Below are positions 50,714 through 58,756 of a DNA stretch of 64,000 bases, in pieces. Every line of letters begins with the position of its first letter. Within the stretch, counting starts at the first letter, position 1. Made by a program: the position numbers and the translations under genes. Below the pieces are notes generated by a model, which saw only the letters and a program-made list of their open reading frames with translations, was not told the origin of the DNA and did no database searches. The DNA is from Streptomyces sp. 11x1 (GTDB lineage: Bacteria > Actinomycetota > Actinomycetes > Streptomycetales > Streptomycetaceae): NCBI RefSeq assembly GCF_032598905.1, contig NZ_CP122458.1, positions 9,263,001 through 9,327,000 of the forward strand. The letters run 5' to 3'.

Positions 50714-51573
50714 CCGAGTCGGCGACCACACCCGAGAAGGCCGCACCCGGAGCAGCCACCGCGGGGGACAGGTCCGCGGAGGCCGACCCCCAGAAGCTCA
50801 CGCCCGGCGAACACCCGGCGACCGCCGACACCGTCGTCCGCATCAGCGGCCTCAGCAAGTCCTTCGACGGCCGTCTCGTCCTCGACGACGTCGACCTGGA
50901 GGTCGCCCGGGGCCGCATCGTCAGCGTCATCGGGCAGAGCGGCGGCGGCAAGACGACGCTGATGCGCTGCGTCAACCTGCTGGAACGCCCGGACCGGGGC
51001 ACGGTCGAGGTCGCCGGGAAAGTGGTGCACCAGGGCGGCCGCACCGTCTGCCGCGACCTCGCCCGGCTGCGCCGTACCGTCGGCATGGTCTTCCAGCGGT
51101 TCAACCTCTTCCCGCATCTCACCGCCGTCGAGAACGTCGTCCTCGCCCAGCGCAAGGCGGGCGTCCCCGAACAGCAGGCACTGGAGCGGGCCGTGGCCCT
51201 GCTGCGCCGGGTCAAGGTCGCCCATCGTGGCCTCGCCCTCCCCGACCAGCTCTCCGGCGGCGAACAGCAGCGCGTCGCCATCGCCCGCGCCCTCGCCCTC
51301 ACCCCCGAGGTGCTCCTCTTCGACGAACCCACCTCCTCCCTCGACCCGGAGGCCACCCGGGAGGTACTGAGCGTGATGCGGGAACTCGCCGCCGACGGCA
51401 TGACCATGCTGCTGGTCACCCATGAGCTGCCGTTCGCCCGCGAGGTCTCCGACCACGTCGTCTTCGTCGACGGGGGCCGGATCGTGGAGGAGGGCCGACC
51501 CGAGGAGGTCCTCGACCGTCCGGCCCACGCGCGCACCCGGGAGTTCCTCGCCTCGTACGGGACCGCGTCATGA
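50710..51573 (+). CDS. Polar amino-acid ABC transporter ATP-binding protein
   Basis: 287 aa with Walker A GQSGGGKTT, Q-loop VFQRFNLFPHLT, signature LSGGEQQRVAIARALA, Walker B EVLLFDEPTSSLDPE and H-loop VTHELPFA. The GlnQ/HisP type. An N-terminal extension of about 40 Ala/Pro/Glu-rich residues precedes the core. Overlaps the permease and the FAD-oxidase genes (ATGA at both ends). Confidence 0.93.
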   Translation: MTESATTPEKAAPGAATAGDRSAEADPQKLTPGEHPATADTVVRISGLSKSFDGRLVLDDVDLEVARGRIVSVIGQSGGGKTTLMRCVNLLERPDRGTVEVAGKVVHQGGRTVCRDLARLRRTVGMVFQRFNLFPHLTAVENVVLAQRKAGVPEQQALERAVALLRRVKVAHRGLALPDQLSGGEQQRVAIARALALTPEVLLFDEPTSSLDPEATREVLSVMRELAADGMTMLLVTHELPFAREVSDHVVFVDGGRIVEEGRPEEVLDRPAHARTREFLASYGTAS

Positions 51574-52868
51574 CCCGAGCGTCCGATACCGGCGGACCGG
51601 TCGGCGACGCCCCGGTGGTGGTCGTCGGCGGTGGTGTCGTAGGGCTGTGCACGGCGTACTACCTGGCCGCCGGCGGGGTTCCGGTGGAGGTCGTGGAGCG
51701 CCGAGGCCTGGGCTCCGGGGTGTCCCGCGGCAACGCGGGCTGGGTCTGCCTCAGCCATTCGACACCCGTGCCGGCCCCCGGTGTCCTGCGCTACGCCCTG
51801 CGCTCGCTCGGCCGCCCCGACTCGCCCCTGTACCTACGGCCGCTGCCGGACCCGGCCTTCGTCCGGTGGCTGTGGCGGTTCTGGCGCAACAGCACACCGG
51901 CCGCGTTCCGGCACGGCTACGCGGCGATCGCGGAGCTGAACCGCACCACCTTCGACCTGTTCGAAGGGCTGCGCGAGGCCGGCGTCGACACGACCCTCAC
52001 CCGGCCCGGCATGGTGCACGCCTTCCTGTCCCCGGCCGAGGCCCGCCACCACCTCGCCGTCCAGCGGGAGATGGCGGAGGGCCGCTACCCGCTGCCCGAC
52101 GACGTCACCACGGGCGCCGACGCCCGGCTGCTGGACGACGCGCTGGCGCCCACGGTGCGCGCGGCCTATCTCGTCGAGGGCGAGGGGGTGGTCGATCCGG
52201 AGGCCTTCGCCCAAGCGCTCGGCGACGCGCTCGCCGCAGCCGGGGTGAAGGTTCACGAGAACGCGGAGGCCACCGGTTTCCGGTCCGCCGGGGGGCGGAT
52301 CACCGCACTGCGCACCGCGCACGGCGAGATCCCCTGCTCGGCCGTCGTCGTCGCCGCAGGGATGCGTTCGCCCGGCCTGTTGCGCGCTCTGGGGAGGCCG
52401 ATGCCCCTCCAGGCGGGCAAGGGCTACAGCTTCTCCGTGGAGCTGGATCCGGCGCCTCGCCACACGCTGTACTTCGGTGAGCGCCGGGCTGTCGCCTCGC
52501 CGATCGGCGGCACCACGCGGATCGGCGGGACGATGGAACTGAGCGGCAACAACAACCGGCTCGACTGGCGGCGGGTCGTCGCGGTCGCCCTCGCGAGCCG
52601 GCCCTATCTGGGCCGCTGGTTCGACGATCCCGACGATCTGGTGAGCCTGATCCGGGATCCGTGGGTGGGAGGGCGGCCGTTCCTCCCGGACGGGCTGCCG
52701 GTGGTCGACCGGGTTCCGAGCCATGAGAACGCGTACGCGGCGACCGGGCACGGGATGCTGGGGGTCACGCTGGGGCCGGCGACCGGGGCGCGGCTCGCCG
52801 AGTACATCCGCACCGGGCGGAGGCCAGAGGTGCTCCTGCCGTTCCGCTTCGATCGGCTGCGGTCCTGA
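51570..52868 (+). CDS. DadA-like FAD-dependent D-amino-acid dehydrogenase/oxidase
   Basis: 432 aa, DAO family. The FAD motif VVVVGGGVVGLCTAYYLA is near residues 10-27, VEVVERRGLGSGVSRGNAG follows, and GHGMLGVTLGPATG near the C-terminus closes the fold. It resembles DadA, which deaminates D-amino acids. Coupled to the ABC importer (ATGA overlap), so the transported compound is probably its substrate. A perfect 17-bp hairpin follows. Sarcosine- or glycine-oxidase-like activity is the main alternative. Confidence 0.85.
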   Translation: MTRASDTGGPVGDAPVVVVGGGVVGLCTAYYLAAGGVPVEVVERRGLGSGVSRGNAGWVCLSHSTPVPAPGVLRYALRSLGRPDSPLYLRPLPDPAFVRWLWRFWRNSTPAAFRHGYAAIAELNRTTFDLFEGLREAGVDTTLTRPGMVHAFLSPAEARHHLAVQREMAEGRYPLPDDVTTGADARLLDDALAPTVRAAYLVEGEGVVDPEAFAQALGDALAAAGVKVHENAEATGFRSAGGRITALRTAHGEIPCSAVVVAAGMRSPGLLRALGRPMPLQAGKGYSFSVELDPAPRHTLYFGERRAVASPIGGTTRIGGTMELSGNNNRLDWRRVVAVALASRPYLGRWFDDPDDLVSLIRDPWVGGRPFLPDGLPVVDRVPSHENAYAATGHGMLGVTLGPATGARLAEYIRTGRRPEVLLPFRFDRLRS

Positions 52869-52958
52869 GCGGCGTGTTCCGCCCCCTCCGCCCCTCCTCG
52901 TCCCGTCCCCAGGGGGTGCCCCTTCGCCTCCCGCCGCGGGGTCGTCGTGGTTGCTCGC

Positions 52959-52996
52959 GCCGCCCCCCGCGCCCCTTCCGGGGCGCGGGGGGCGGC
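52959..52996. terminator. Bidirectional hairpin between FAD oxidase and rocD genes
   Basis: Perfect 17-bp stem GCCGCCCCCCGCGCCCC (52959-52975) with 52980-52996, TTCC loop, between convergent genes. Confidence 0.85.
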
Positions 52997-53021
52997 TTCG
53001 CCTCGTGAGACGCCCTCGGCT

Positions 53022-54248
53022 TCAGGAACCCTCGCCCAGGACCTCCCCCAACGTCCCCAGCGCCGAACGGAGTTCCGCCGCCGTGATCGTCAGGGGCGGG
53101 GCCAGCCGGATGGTGGAGCCATGGGTGTCCTTGACCAGAATGCCCCGCTCCATGAGCCGCCGGCTGATCTCGCGGCCCGTACCGATCGCGGGGTCGACGT
53201 CGACGCCCGCCCACAGTCCGCGCGCCCGGAAACCGACAACGCCCCGGCCGACCAGTTCGGTGAGCCCCGCCCGCAGCACCCCGCCGAGTTCGGCGGCCCT
53301 GAGCTGGAACTCCCCGGTGCGCAGCAGCTCGACGACCGCCGACCCGACCGCCGCGGCGAGGGGGTTGCCGCCGAACGTCGAGCCGTGCTCGCCGGGCCGT
53401 AGGACCGACAGCACCTCACGGCGGGCCACCATCGCCGACACCGGTACGATGCCGCCACCGAGGGCCTTGCCGAGCAGTACGGCGTCGGGGAGGACGTCCT
53501 CGTGCTCCACGGCGAGCGTCCGGCCGGTGCGGCCGAGGCCCGACTGGATCTCGTCGGCGATGAACAGGCAGCCGGTGCGCCGGGTCAGCTCGCGGACCCC
53601 GCGCAGATAGCCGTCGTCCGGGATGAGCACGCCCGCCTCGCCCTGGATGGGCTCGATGAGCACCGCGGCCGTCGTCTCGTCGACCGCCGCCTCCAGCGCC
53701 GCGAGGTCGTTGTACGGGACCACCCGGAACCCGGGCGTGAACGGGCCGAAGCCGTCCCGGGCCACCGGGTCGGTGGAGAAGCTGACGATCGTCGTCGTCC
53801 GGCCGTGGAAATTGCCGTCGGCCACCACGATCGTCGCCCGGTCGGCCGGGACGCCCTTCACCTCGTACGCCCACTTGCGGGCCACCTTGATCGCGCTCTC
53901 CACGGCCTCGGCGCCCGTGTTCATCGGCAGCATCATGTCCAGGCCGGTCAGCTCGGCCAGCGACTCGGCGAACTCGGCGAGCCGGTCGTTGTGGAACGCC
54001 CGTGAGGTGAGGGTGAGGGTGTCGAGCTGGCGGTGCGCGGCCTCGATCAGCGCCGGGTGGCGGTGCCCGAAGTTGAGGGCGGAGTAGCCAGCCAGCATGT
54101 CCAGATAGCGGCGGCCCTCGACGTCCTCGACCCAGGTGCCCTCGGCGCGGGCGACCACCACGGGCAGCGGGTGGTAGTTGTGCGCGAGGACGGGCTCCTC
54201 GGCGCGGATCAGGTCGGCCGACGAACGCGCGCGGACGGGAGCGGTCAT
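53022..54248 (-). CDS. rocD: Ornithine aminotransferase RocD
   Basis: 408-aa class III PLP aminotransferase converting ornithine and 2-oxoglutarate to glutamate semialdehyde. Features: YSALNFGHRHP, MMLPMNTGAEAVESAIK, FHGRTTTIVSFS, FIADEIQSGLGRTG and the PLP Lys in LLGKALGGG, with GEHGSTFGGNPL, all close to OAT. ATG at 54248 overlaps the ddaH stop (ATGA), so both form one operon: citrulline/arginine derivatives in, glutamate out. Confidence 0.9.
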   Translation of the reverse strand: MTAPVRARSSADLIRAEEPVLAHNYHPLPVVVARAEGTWVEDVEGRRYLDMLAGYSALNFGHRHPALIEAAHRQLDTLTLTSRAFHNDRLAEFAESLAELTGLDMMLPMNTGAEAVESAIKVARKWAYEVKGVPADRATIVVADGNFHGRTTTIVSFSTDPVARDGFGPFTPGFRVVPYNDLAALEAAVDETTAAVLIEPIQGEAGVLIPDDGYLRGVRELTRRTGCLFIADEIQSGLGRTGRTLAVEHEDVLPDAVLLGKALGGGIVPVSAMVARREVLSVLRPGEHGSTFGGNPLAAAVGSAVVELLRTGEFQLRAAELGGVLRAGLTELVGRGVVGFRARGLWAGVDVDPAIGTGREISRRLMERGILVKDTHGSTIRLAPPLTITAAELRSALGTLGEVLGEGS

Positions 54249-55075
54249 GAGCGGATCTCCTGAGTGACGCATTTGATGCCGCCGCCGGCCTTCTGGAACT
54301 CCGACAGGTCGACGGGGACGGGAACGTAGCCCTGCCGGGCGAGCTGGTCGGCGAGCTCCTTGGCGCGTGGCGAGATGAAGACGTGACGGCCGTCGGAGAC
54401 CGAGTTCAGGCCGAAGGCCATGGCGTCCTCGCGGGTGGCGATCACCGCGTCCGGGTAGAGGCGGGCGAGGACCGCGCGACTGCCGGGGGAGAAGGCCTCC
54501 GGGTAGTACGCGATGTTGCCCGCGGAGCCGTCGCTCCCGTCGTTCAGGACGAACAGCGCCGTGTCCAGATGGTAGAACCGCGGGTCCACCAGCTGGAGGC
54601 TGATCACGGGGACACCGAAGAACTCCTGTGCCTGGCGGTGCGCCTCACGGGTGGTGCGGAAGCCGGTCCCGGCGAGCAGATAGCGACCGGTGGGTACCAG
54701 ATCGCCCTCTCCCTCGCACACCGACTCCGAGCGGAACACCTCGTACCCGGCGCTCTTGAACCAGGCGTCGTAGGCGGTGGACTCGGCGCGCCGCTCGGGC
54801 GCGTGGAACAGCGAGCCGAGGACACGGCCGCCGAGGACGAGCGCGCAGTTGGCCGCGAACACCATGTCCGGCAGCGCCGCCACCGGCTCCACGGTGTCCA
54901 CGGTGTGACCATGGGTCCGGTAGGCGCGGATCAGTTCCTGCCACTGATCCTGGGCGAGGTCGACATCCACGGGGACGTCCGGATGCATCCAGGGATTGAT
55001 CGAGTACTGCACGGCGAAGTGTCTGGGTTCGCAGACGAGAAAGCGCCGAAGGCGCGGCACACGGCTGTCGGGCAC
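54245..55075 (-). CDS. ddaH: Dimethylargininase/amidinotransferase-like hydrolase DdaH
   Basis: 276-aa guanidino-group-modifying enzyme. The nucleophilic Cys269 is in GGGIKCVTQE, catalytic His in FYHLDTALFVL, and acidic residues in LPDMVFAANCALVLG. By family it cleaves N-omega-methylated arginines to citrulline plus methylamines; some relatives act on arginine itself. GTG at 55075 gives the family start (VPDSRVPRLRRFLVC). Coupled to rocD. Its promoter spacer contains an Lrp-type palindrome at 55171. Confidence 0.85.
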   Translation of the reverse strand: MPDSRVPRLRRFLVCEPRHFAVQYSINPWMHPDVPVDVDLAQDQWQELIRAYRTHGHTVDTVEPVAALPDMVFAANCALVLGGRVLGSLFHAPERRAESTAYDAWFKSAGYEVFRSESVCEGEGDLVPTGRYLLAGTGFRTTREAHRQAQEFFGVPVISLQLVDPRFYHLDTALFVLNDGSDGSAGNIAYYPEAFSPGSRAVLARLYPDAVIATREDAMAFGLNSVSDGRHVFISPRAKELADQLARQGYVPVPVDLSEFQKAGGGIKCVTQEIRS

Positions 55076-55170
55076 AGAGGGTTTCTCCGCTTCCTGACGG
55101 TGTCGACGGGGATGACACCACGGTAGGAATCGGGCCAGGCGCACGACAAGGAACGAACGTTGCGTGTTCG

Positions 55171-55185
55171 CGCAGTAATGCTGCG
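55171..55185. promoter_or_regulatory. Palindrome upstream of ddaH (candidate Lrp site)
   Basis: CGCAG-TAATG-CTGCG, flanked on both sides by TGCGTGTT (55161-55168 and 55182-55189). It lies in the 122-bp gap between the lrp-type stop and the ddaH start. Lrp/AsnC proteins bind such AT-centred palindromes. Confidence 0.45.
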
Positions 55186-55197
55186 TGTTGAACCCGC

Positions 55198-55689
55198 TCA
55201 GCGCACGTTCGCTGCGTCCTGGGTCGCGGCGGCCTCCGGAGCCTCCGGCAGCAGGTGCGACAGCACCATGTAGCTGATCGTCTTCCGGATGAACGGCTCG
55301 GTGCGGATCCGCTCCAGCACCTCCTCGAAATGCTCCACGTCGACCGCCCGCACGTGCAGCAGCGCGTCCGCGCCCCCGGTCACCGTCATCGCCGCCGTGA
55401 TCTCCGGATGGTTGCGGACCACCTCCGCGAGCCGCCGGGGCGGCGCCGCGCCCTCGCAGTACACCTCCACGTACGCCTCCGTGCGCCAGCCGAGCGCGGC
55501 CGGCTGCACGGTGGCCGTGAACCCGGTGATCACCCCGGTCTCCCGCAACCGGTCCACCCGCCGCTTGACCGCGGTGGCCGAAAGCCCGATGTCCGAGCCG
55601 ATCTCGGCGAAGCTGGTCCTCGCGTTCGCCATCAACGCCGTGATGATCTTGCGGTCGAGCTCGTCGAACGCCGCGGACTTGCTGTTCAT
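55198..55689 (-). CDS. Lrp/AsnC family regulator
   Basis: 163 aa. N-terminal winged helix-turn-helix (FDELDRKIITALMANARTSF; IGLSATAVKRRVDRLRETGVI) and a C-terminal RAM ligand-binding domain (about 70-150). It lies directly upstream of ddaH-rocD on the same strand and very likely controls them in response to arginine, ornithine or a related amino acid. Ordinary length and composition. Confidence 0.9.
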   Translation of the reverse strand: MNSKSAAFDELDRKIITALMANARTSFAEIGSDIGLSATAVKRRVDRLRETGVITGFTATVQPAALGWRTEAYVEVYCEGAAPPRRLAEVVRNHPEITAAMTVTGGADALLHVRAVDVEHFEEVLERIRTEPFIRKTISYMVLSHLLPEAPEAAATQDAANVR

Positions 55690-55759
55690 GAGGGCACTGT
55701 AGCCAGCGGAAGGCGTCCGCGACCCCCGGCGCGAAGGCCTCCGCCGCGCGCCCGTGTGC

Positions 55760-55778
55760 AGGAGTACGAATTACTCCT
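55760..55778. promoter_or_regulatory. Inverted repeat before the LytTR regulator gene
   Basis: AGGAGTA-CGAAT-TACTCCT, a perfect 7-bp inverted repeat ending 13 bases before the ATG at 55792. It could be an operator, or could mask the AGGAG ribosome binding sequence. Confidence 0.45.
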
Positions 55779-55791
55779 ACACTCCACGTTC

Positions 55792-56559
55792 ATGCTGCGC
55801 GCGCTCGCCGTCGATGACGAGAAACCCTCCCTGGAGGAGCTGCTGTACCTGCTGAACGCGGATCCACGGGTCGGCAGCGCCGAGGGCGCCAACGACGCCA
55901 CCGAGGCACTGCGGCGGATCAACCGCGCCCTGGAGTCCGGCCCCGACGGGCCCGAGGCGATCGACGTCGTCTTCCTCGACATCCAGATGGCCGGCCTCGA
56001 CGGCCTCGACCTCGCCCGCCTTCTCACCGGCTTCGCCCGGCCCCCGCTGGTCGTCTTCGTCACCGCGCACGAGGGCTTCGCCGTCCAGGCCTTCGACCTC
56101 AAGGCCGTCGACTACGTCCTCAAACCCGTACGCCGGGAACGCCTCGCCGAGGCGATCCGCCGGGCCGCCCAGCTCCGCGAGGCGATCACGGCCCCGACCC
56201 CGTCGATCCCCGTCCACGAACCCGACCCCGACCAGATACCCGTCGAACTCGGCGGGGTGACCCGCTTCGTCAGCGTCGACGACATCACCCACGTCGAGGC
56301 CCAGGGCGACTACGCCCGACTGCACACCCCGCACGGCAGCCACCTCGTCCGCATCCCCCTGTCGACCCTCGAGGAGCGCTGGCGCGCACGCGGGTTCGTC
56401 CGCATCCACCGCCGTCATCTCGTCGCCCTGCGGCACGTCGGCGAACTCCGGCTGGACGCGGGCACGGTCAGCGTCCTCGTCGGCTCCGTGGAACTCCAGG
56501 TCAGCCGCCGCCACGCCCGCGAACTGCGCGACCTGCTGATGCGCCGGACCACGGGCTGA
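55792..56559 (+). CDS. LytTR-family response regulator
   Basis: 255 aa. Receiver domain (residues 1-125) with phospho-acceptor Asp63 in VVFLDIQMAG and Lys in YVLKPV. A LytTR DNA-binding domain (about 150-250) has ITHVEAQGDYARLHT and FVRIHRRHLVAL. It is the partner of the LytS-type kinase encoded at 58757, three genes downstream. ATG at 55792 fits the family start; the upstream inverted repeat may be regulatory. Confidence 0.92.
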   Translation: MLRALAVDDEKPSLEELLYLLNADPRVGSAEGANDATEALRRINRALESGPDGPEAIDVVFLDIQMAGLDGLDLARLLTGFARPPLVVFVTAHEGFAVQAFDLKAVDYVLKPVRRERLAEAIRRAAQLREAITAPTPSIPVHEPDPDQIPVELGGVTRFVSVDDITHVEAQGDYARLHTPHGSHLVRIPLSTLEERWRARGFVRIHRRHLVALRHVGELRLDAGTVSVLVGSVELQVSRRHARELRDLLMRRTTG

Positions 56560-56568
56560 GGAGCCGCC

Positions 56569-56928
56569 ATGCCGAACGACCCCACCGAACGCCGCGTCGT
56601 CGTCACCGGGGTGCCCCGCCGCACCCCCCGCCCGTCCGGCCACCAGCGCCCTCGCACCGAGATCGACGAACAGACCACCCTCGGCCACACCTACGTCCGC
56701 TCCCTCATGCGCAGCCAACTCCGTGCCGCGCTCGCCGTGTTCGCGATCCTGGTCCTGCTGGTCGGCCCGCTGCCCCTGGTCTTCGCCGCGACACCGGACG
56801 GCGCCGGCCTGGAGTGGGCCCTCCTCGGCTTCGGCGTCTACCCACCCCTGGTCCTCCTCGCCCTGCGGCACGTACGCCGCGCCGAACGCAACGAACAGGA
56901 CCTCGTCCGCCTCGTCGAGGACCGCTGA
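56569..56928 (+). CDS. Small two-helix membrane protein (DUF485-like)
   Basis: 119 aa. A basic, Pro-rich cytoplasmic N-terminus, then TYVRSLMRSQLRAALAVFAI leading into two membrane helices (about 50-70 and 80-100) and a charged C-terminus. Small DUF485-type proteins commonly precede cation/acetate symporters (as YjcH precedes ActP), and this gene is 21 bp before the symporter gene. Probable accessory subunit. The domain name is inferred from context and topology. Confidence 0.7.
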   Translation: MPNDPTERRVVVTGVPRRTPRPSGHQRPRTEIDEQTTLGHTYVRSLMRSQLRAALAVFAILVLLVGPLPLVFAATPDGAGLEWALLGFGVYPPLVLLALRHVRRAERNEQDLVRLVEDR

Positions 56929-56949
56929 GGCGACGGAAGCAGTGAACCC

Positions 56950-58695
56950 GTGAACGAGAACTACGCCGTCCCCGCGGTCGCCCTCGTCGTCGTCGCGACC
57001 GTCCTCGTCGGCGCCTTCGGCCTGCGCATATCCCGCACCACCTCCGACTTCTACGTCGCCTCCCGCACCGTCGGCCCCCGCCTCAACGCGGCCGCGATCA
57101 GCGGCGAGTACCTCTCCGCCGCGTCCTTCCTCGGCATCGCCGGCCTCGTCCTCGTCCAGGGCCCCGACATGCTCTGGTACCCGGTCGGCTACACCGCCGG
57201 CTACCTCGTCCTCCTGCTGTTCGTCGCCGCCCCGCTGCGCCGCTCCGGCGCGTACACCCTGCCCGACTTCGCCGAGGCCCGGCTTGCCTCCAAGACCGTG
57301 CGACGGCTCGCGGGGGCCTTCGTCGTCGGCGTCGGCTGGCTCTACCTCCTGCCCCAGCTCCAGGGCGCGGGACTGACGTTGAACGTGCTCACCGACGCCC
57401 CCGAATGGCTCGGCGGCGTCATCGTCGCCGTCGTCGTCTCCGCCACGGTCGCCGCCGGCGGCATGCGCAGCATCACCTTCGTCCAGGCCTTCCAGTACTG
57501 GCTCAAGCTCACCGCCCTCCTCGTCCCCGCCCTCTTCCTCGTCCTCGCCTGGCAGGGCGACGGCGCCCCGCGCCACGCCTTCGACGAGCCCGCGACCTTC
57601 CGTGAACAGCGTGTCGTCCGCGTCGACGAGACCCTCGACCTGAAGCTCGACGGCCCGCTCACCGTCACTGCCACCGGCACGATCGACGGCCGCCGCCACG
57701 ACAACCGGCGCGTGGACCTGCCAGGCGGCACCCACCGCATCGAGAGGGGCACCCGTCTGACCTTCGCCGAGGGCGACCCCGTCCCCGTCGCCGACCGCGG
57801 CACCAACGGCGGCATGTCCACCTCGCTGGCGTCCGGCCGCGAGGAACGCCCCCTGTACGCCACCTACGGGCTGATCCTCGCCACCTTCCTCGGCACCATG
57901 GGCCTGCCACACGTCGTCGTCCGCTTCTACACCAGCCCGGACGGTGTCGCCGCCCGCCGCACCACGGTCGTCGTCCTCGGCATGATCGGCGTCTTCTACC
58001 TCCTGCCCCCGATCTACGGAGCACTCGGCCGGCTCTACGCCCCCGACCTCACCCTCACCGGCGACGCCGACGCGGCCGTCCTCCTGCTCCCGGACCGGAT
58101 GATCGGCGGCCTCGGCGGCGACCTGCTCGGCGCACTGGTCGCGGGCGGTGCCTTCGCCGCGTTCCTGTCCACCGCCTCCGGACTGACCATGGCGGTCGCG
58201 GGTGTCCTCACCCAGGACGTGCTGCCCGCCCGGGGCGTACGGCACTTCCGGCTCGCCACGGTCCTCGCCATGGCGGTGCCGCTCGCCGCGAGCGTCCTGG
58301 TCGGCGGGCTGCCTGTCGCCGACGCGGTCGGCCTTGCCTTCGCCGTCTCGGCGTCCTCGTTCTGCCCGCTGCTCGTCCTCGGCATCTGGTGGCGGCGCCT
58401 GACCCCGCCGGGCGCCGCCGCGGGCATGCTCGTCGGAGGCGGCGCTGCCCTCCTCGCGGTCGCCGCCACGATGGCCGGATACCCCGGCACCGGCACTCTG
58501 CACGCCCTGCTGGCCTGGCCCGCCCTCTGGTCCGTACCGCTCGGCTTCCTCACGATGGTCCTGGTGTCCCTGGCCACCCCCGGCAAGGTCCCGGCCGAGA
58601 CCCCGGCGATCCTGGCCCGCTTCCACCTCCCGGAGGAACTCGTCGGCGGCCGGACCCGCGCGGCGACCAAGGAGATCGAACTGTGGCGGCGATGA
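56950..58695 (+). CDS. Sodium/solute (cation acetate-type) symporter
   Basis: 581-aa SSS-family transporter with about 13 helices. Landmarks: ISGEYLSAASFLGIAGLV, DMLWYPVGYTAGYLVLL and TMGLPHVVVRFYTSPDG. A ~90-residue hydrophilic, beta-rich segment (about 215-305) sits between membrane helices and is typical of long ActP-like actinobacterial members. Likely imports a small carboxylate such as acetate or pyruvate. GTG start. Enclosed by a LytTR/LytS two-component pair, so its expression probably answers to that system, or it takes part in sensing. Confidence 0.9.
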   Translation: MNENYAVPAVALVVVATVLVGAFGLRISRTTSDFYVASRTVGPRLNAAAISGEYLSAASFLGIAGLVLVQGPDMLWYPVGYTAGYLVLLLFVAAPLRRSGAYTLPDFAEARLASKTVRRLAGAFVVGVGWLYLLPQLQGAGLTLNVLTDAPEWLGGVIVAVVVSATVAAGGMRSITFVQAFQYWLKLTALLVPALFLVLAWQGDGAPRHAFDEPATFREQRVVRVDETLDLKLDGPLTVTATGTIDGRRHDNRRVDLPGGTHRIERGTRLTFAEGDPVPVADRGTNGGMSTSLASGREERPLYATYGLILATFLGTMGLPHVVVRFYTSPDGVAARRTTVVVLGMIGVFYLLPPIYGALGRLYAPDLTLTGDADAAVLLLPDRMIGGLGGDLLGALVAGGAFAAFLSTASGLTMAVAGVLTQDVLPARGVRHFRLATVLAMAVPLAASVLVGGLPVADAVGLAFAVSASSFCPLLVLGIWWRRLTPPGAAAGMLVGGGAALLAVAATMAGYPGTGTLHALLAWPALWSVPLGFLTMVLVSLATPGKVPAETPAILARFHLPEELVGGRTRAATKEIELWRR

Positions 58696-58756
58696 GGGGC
58701 GACCGGGGCGGGAACCCACGAGCGGTGAGCGGTGTACCAGATGCAGGAGGTGAGCG

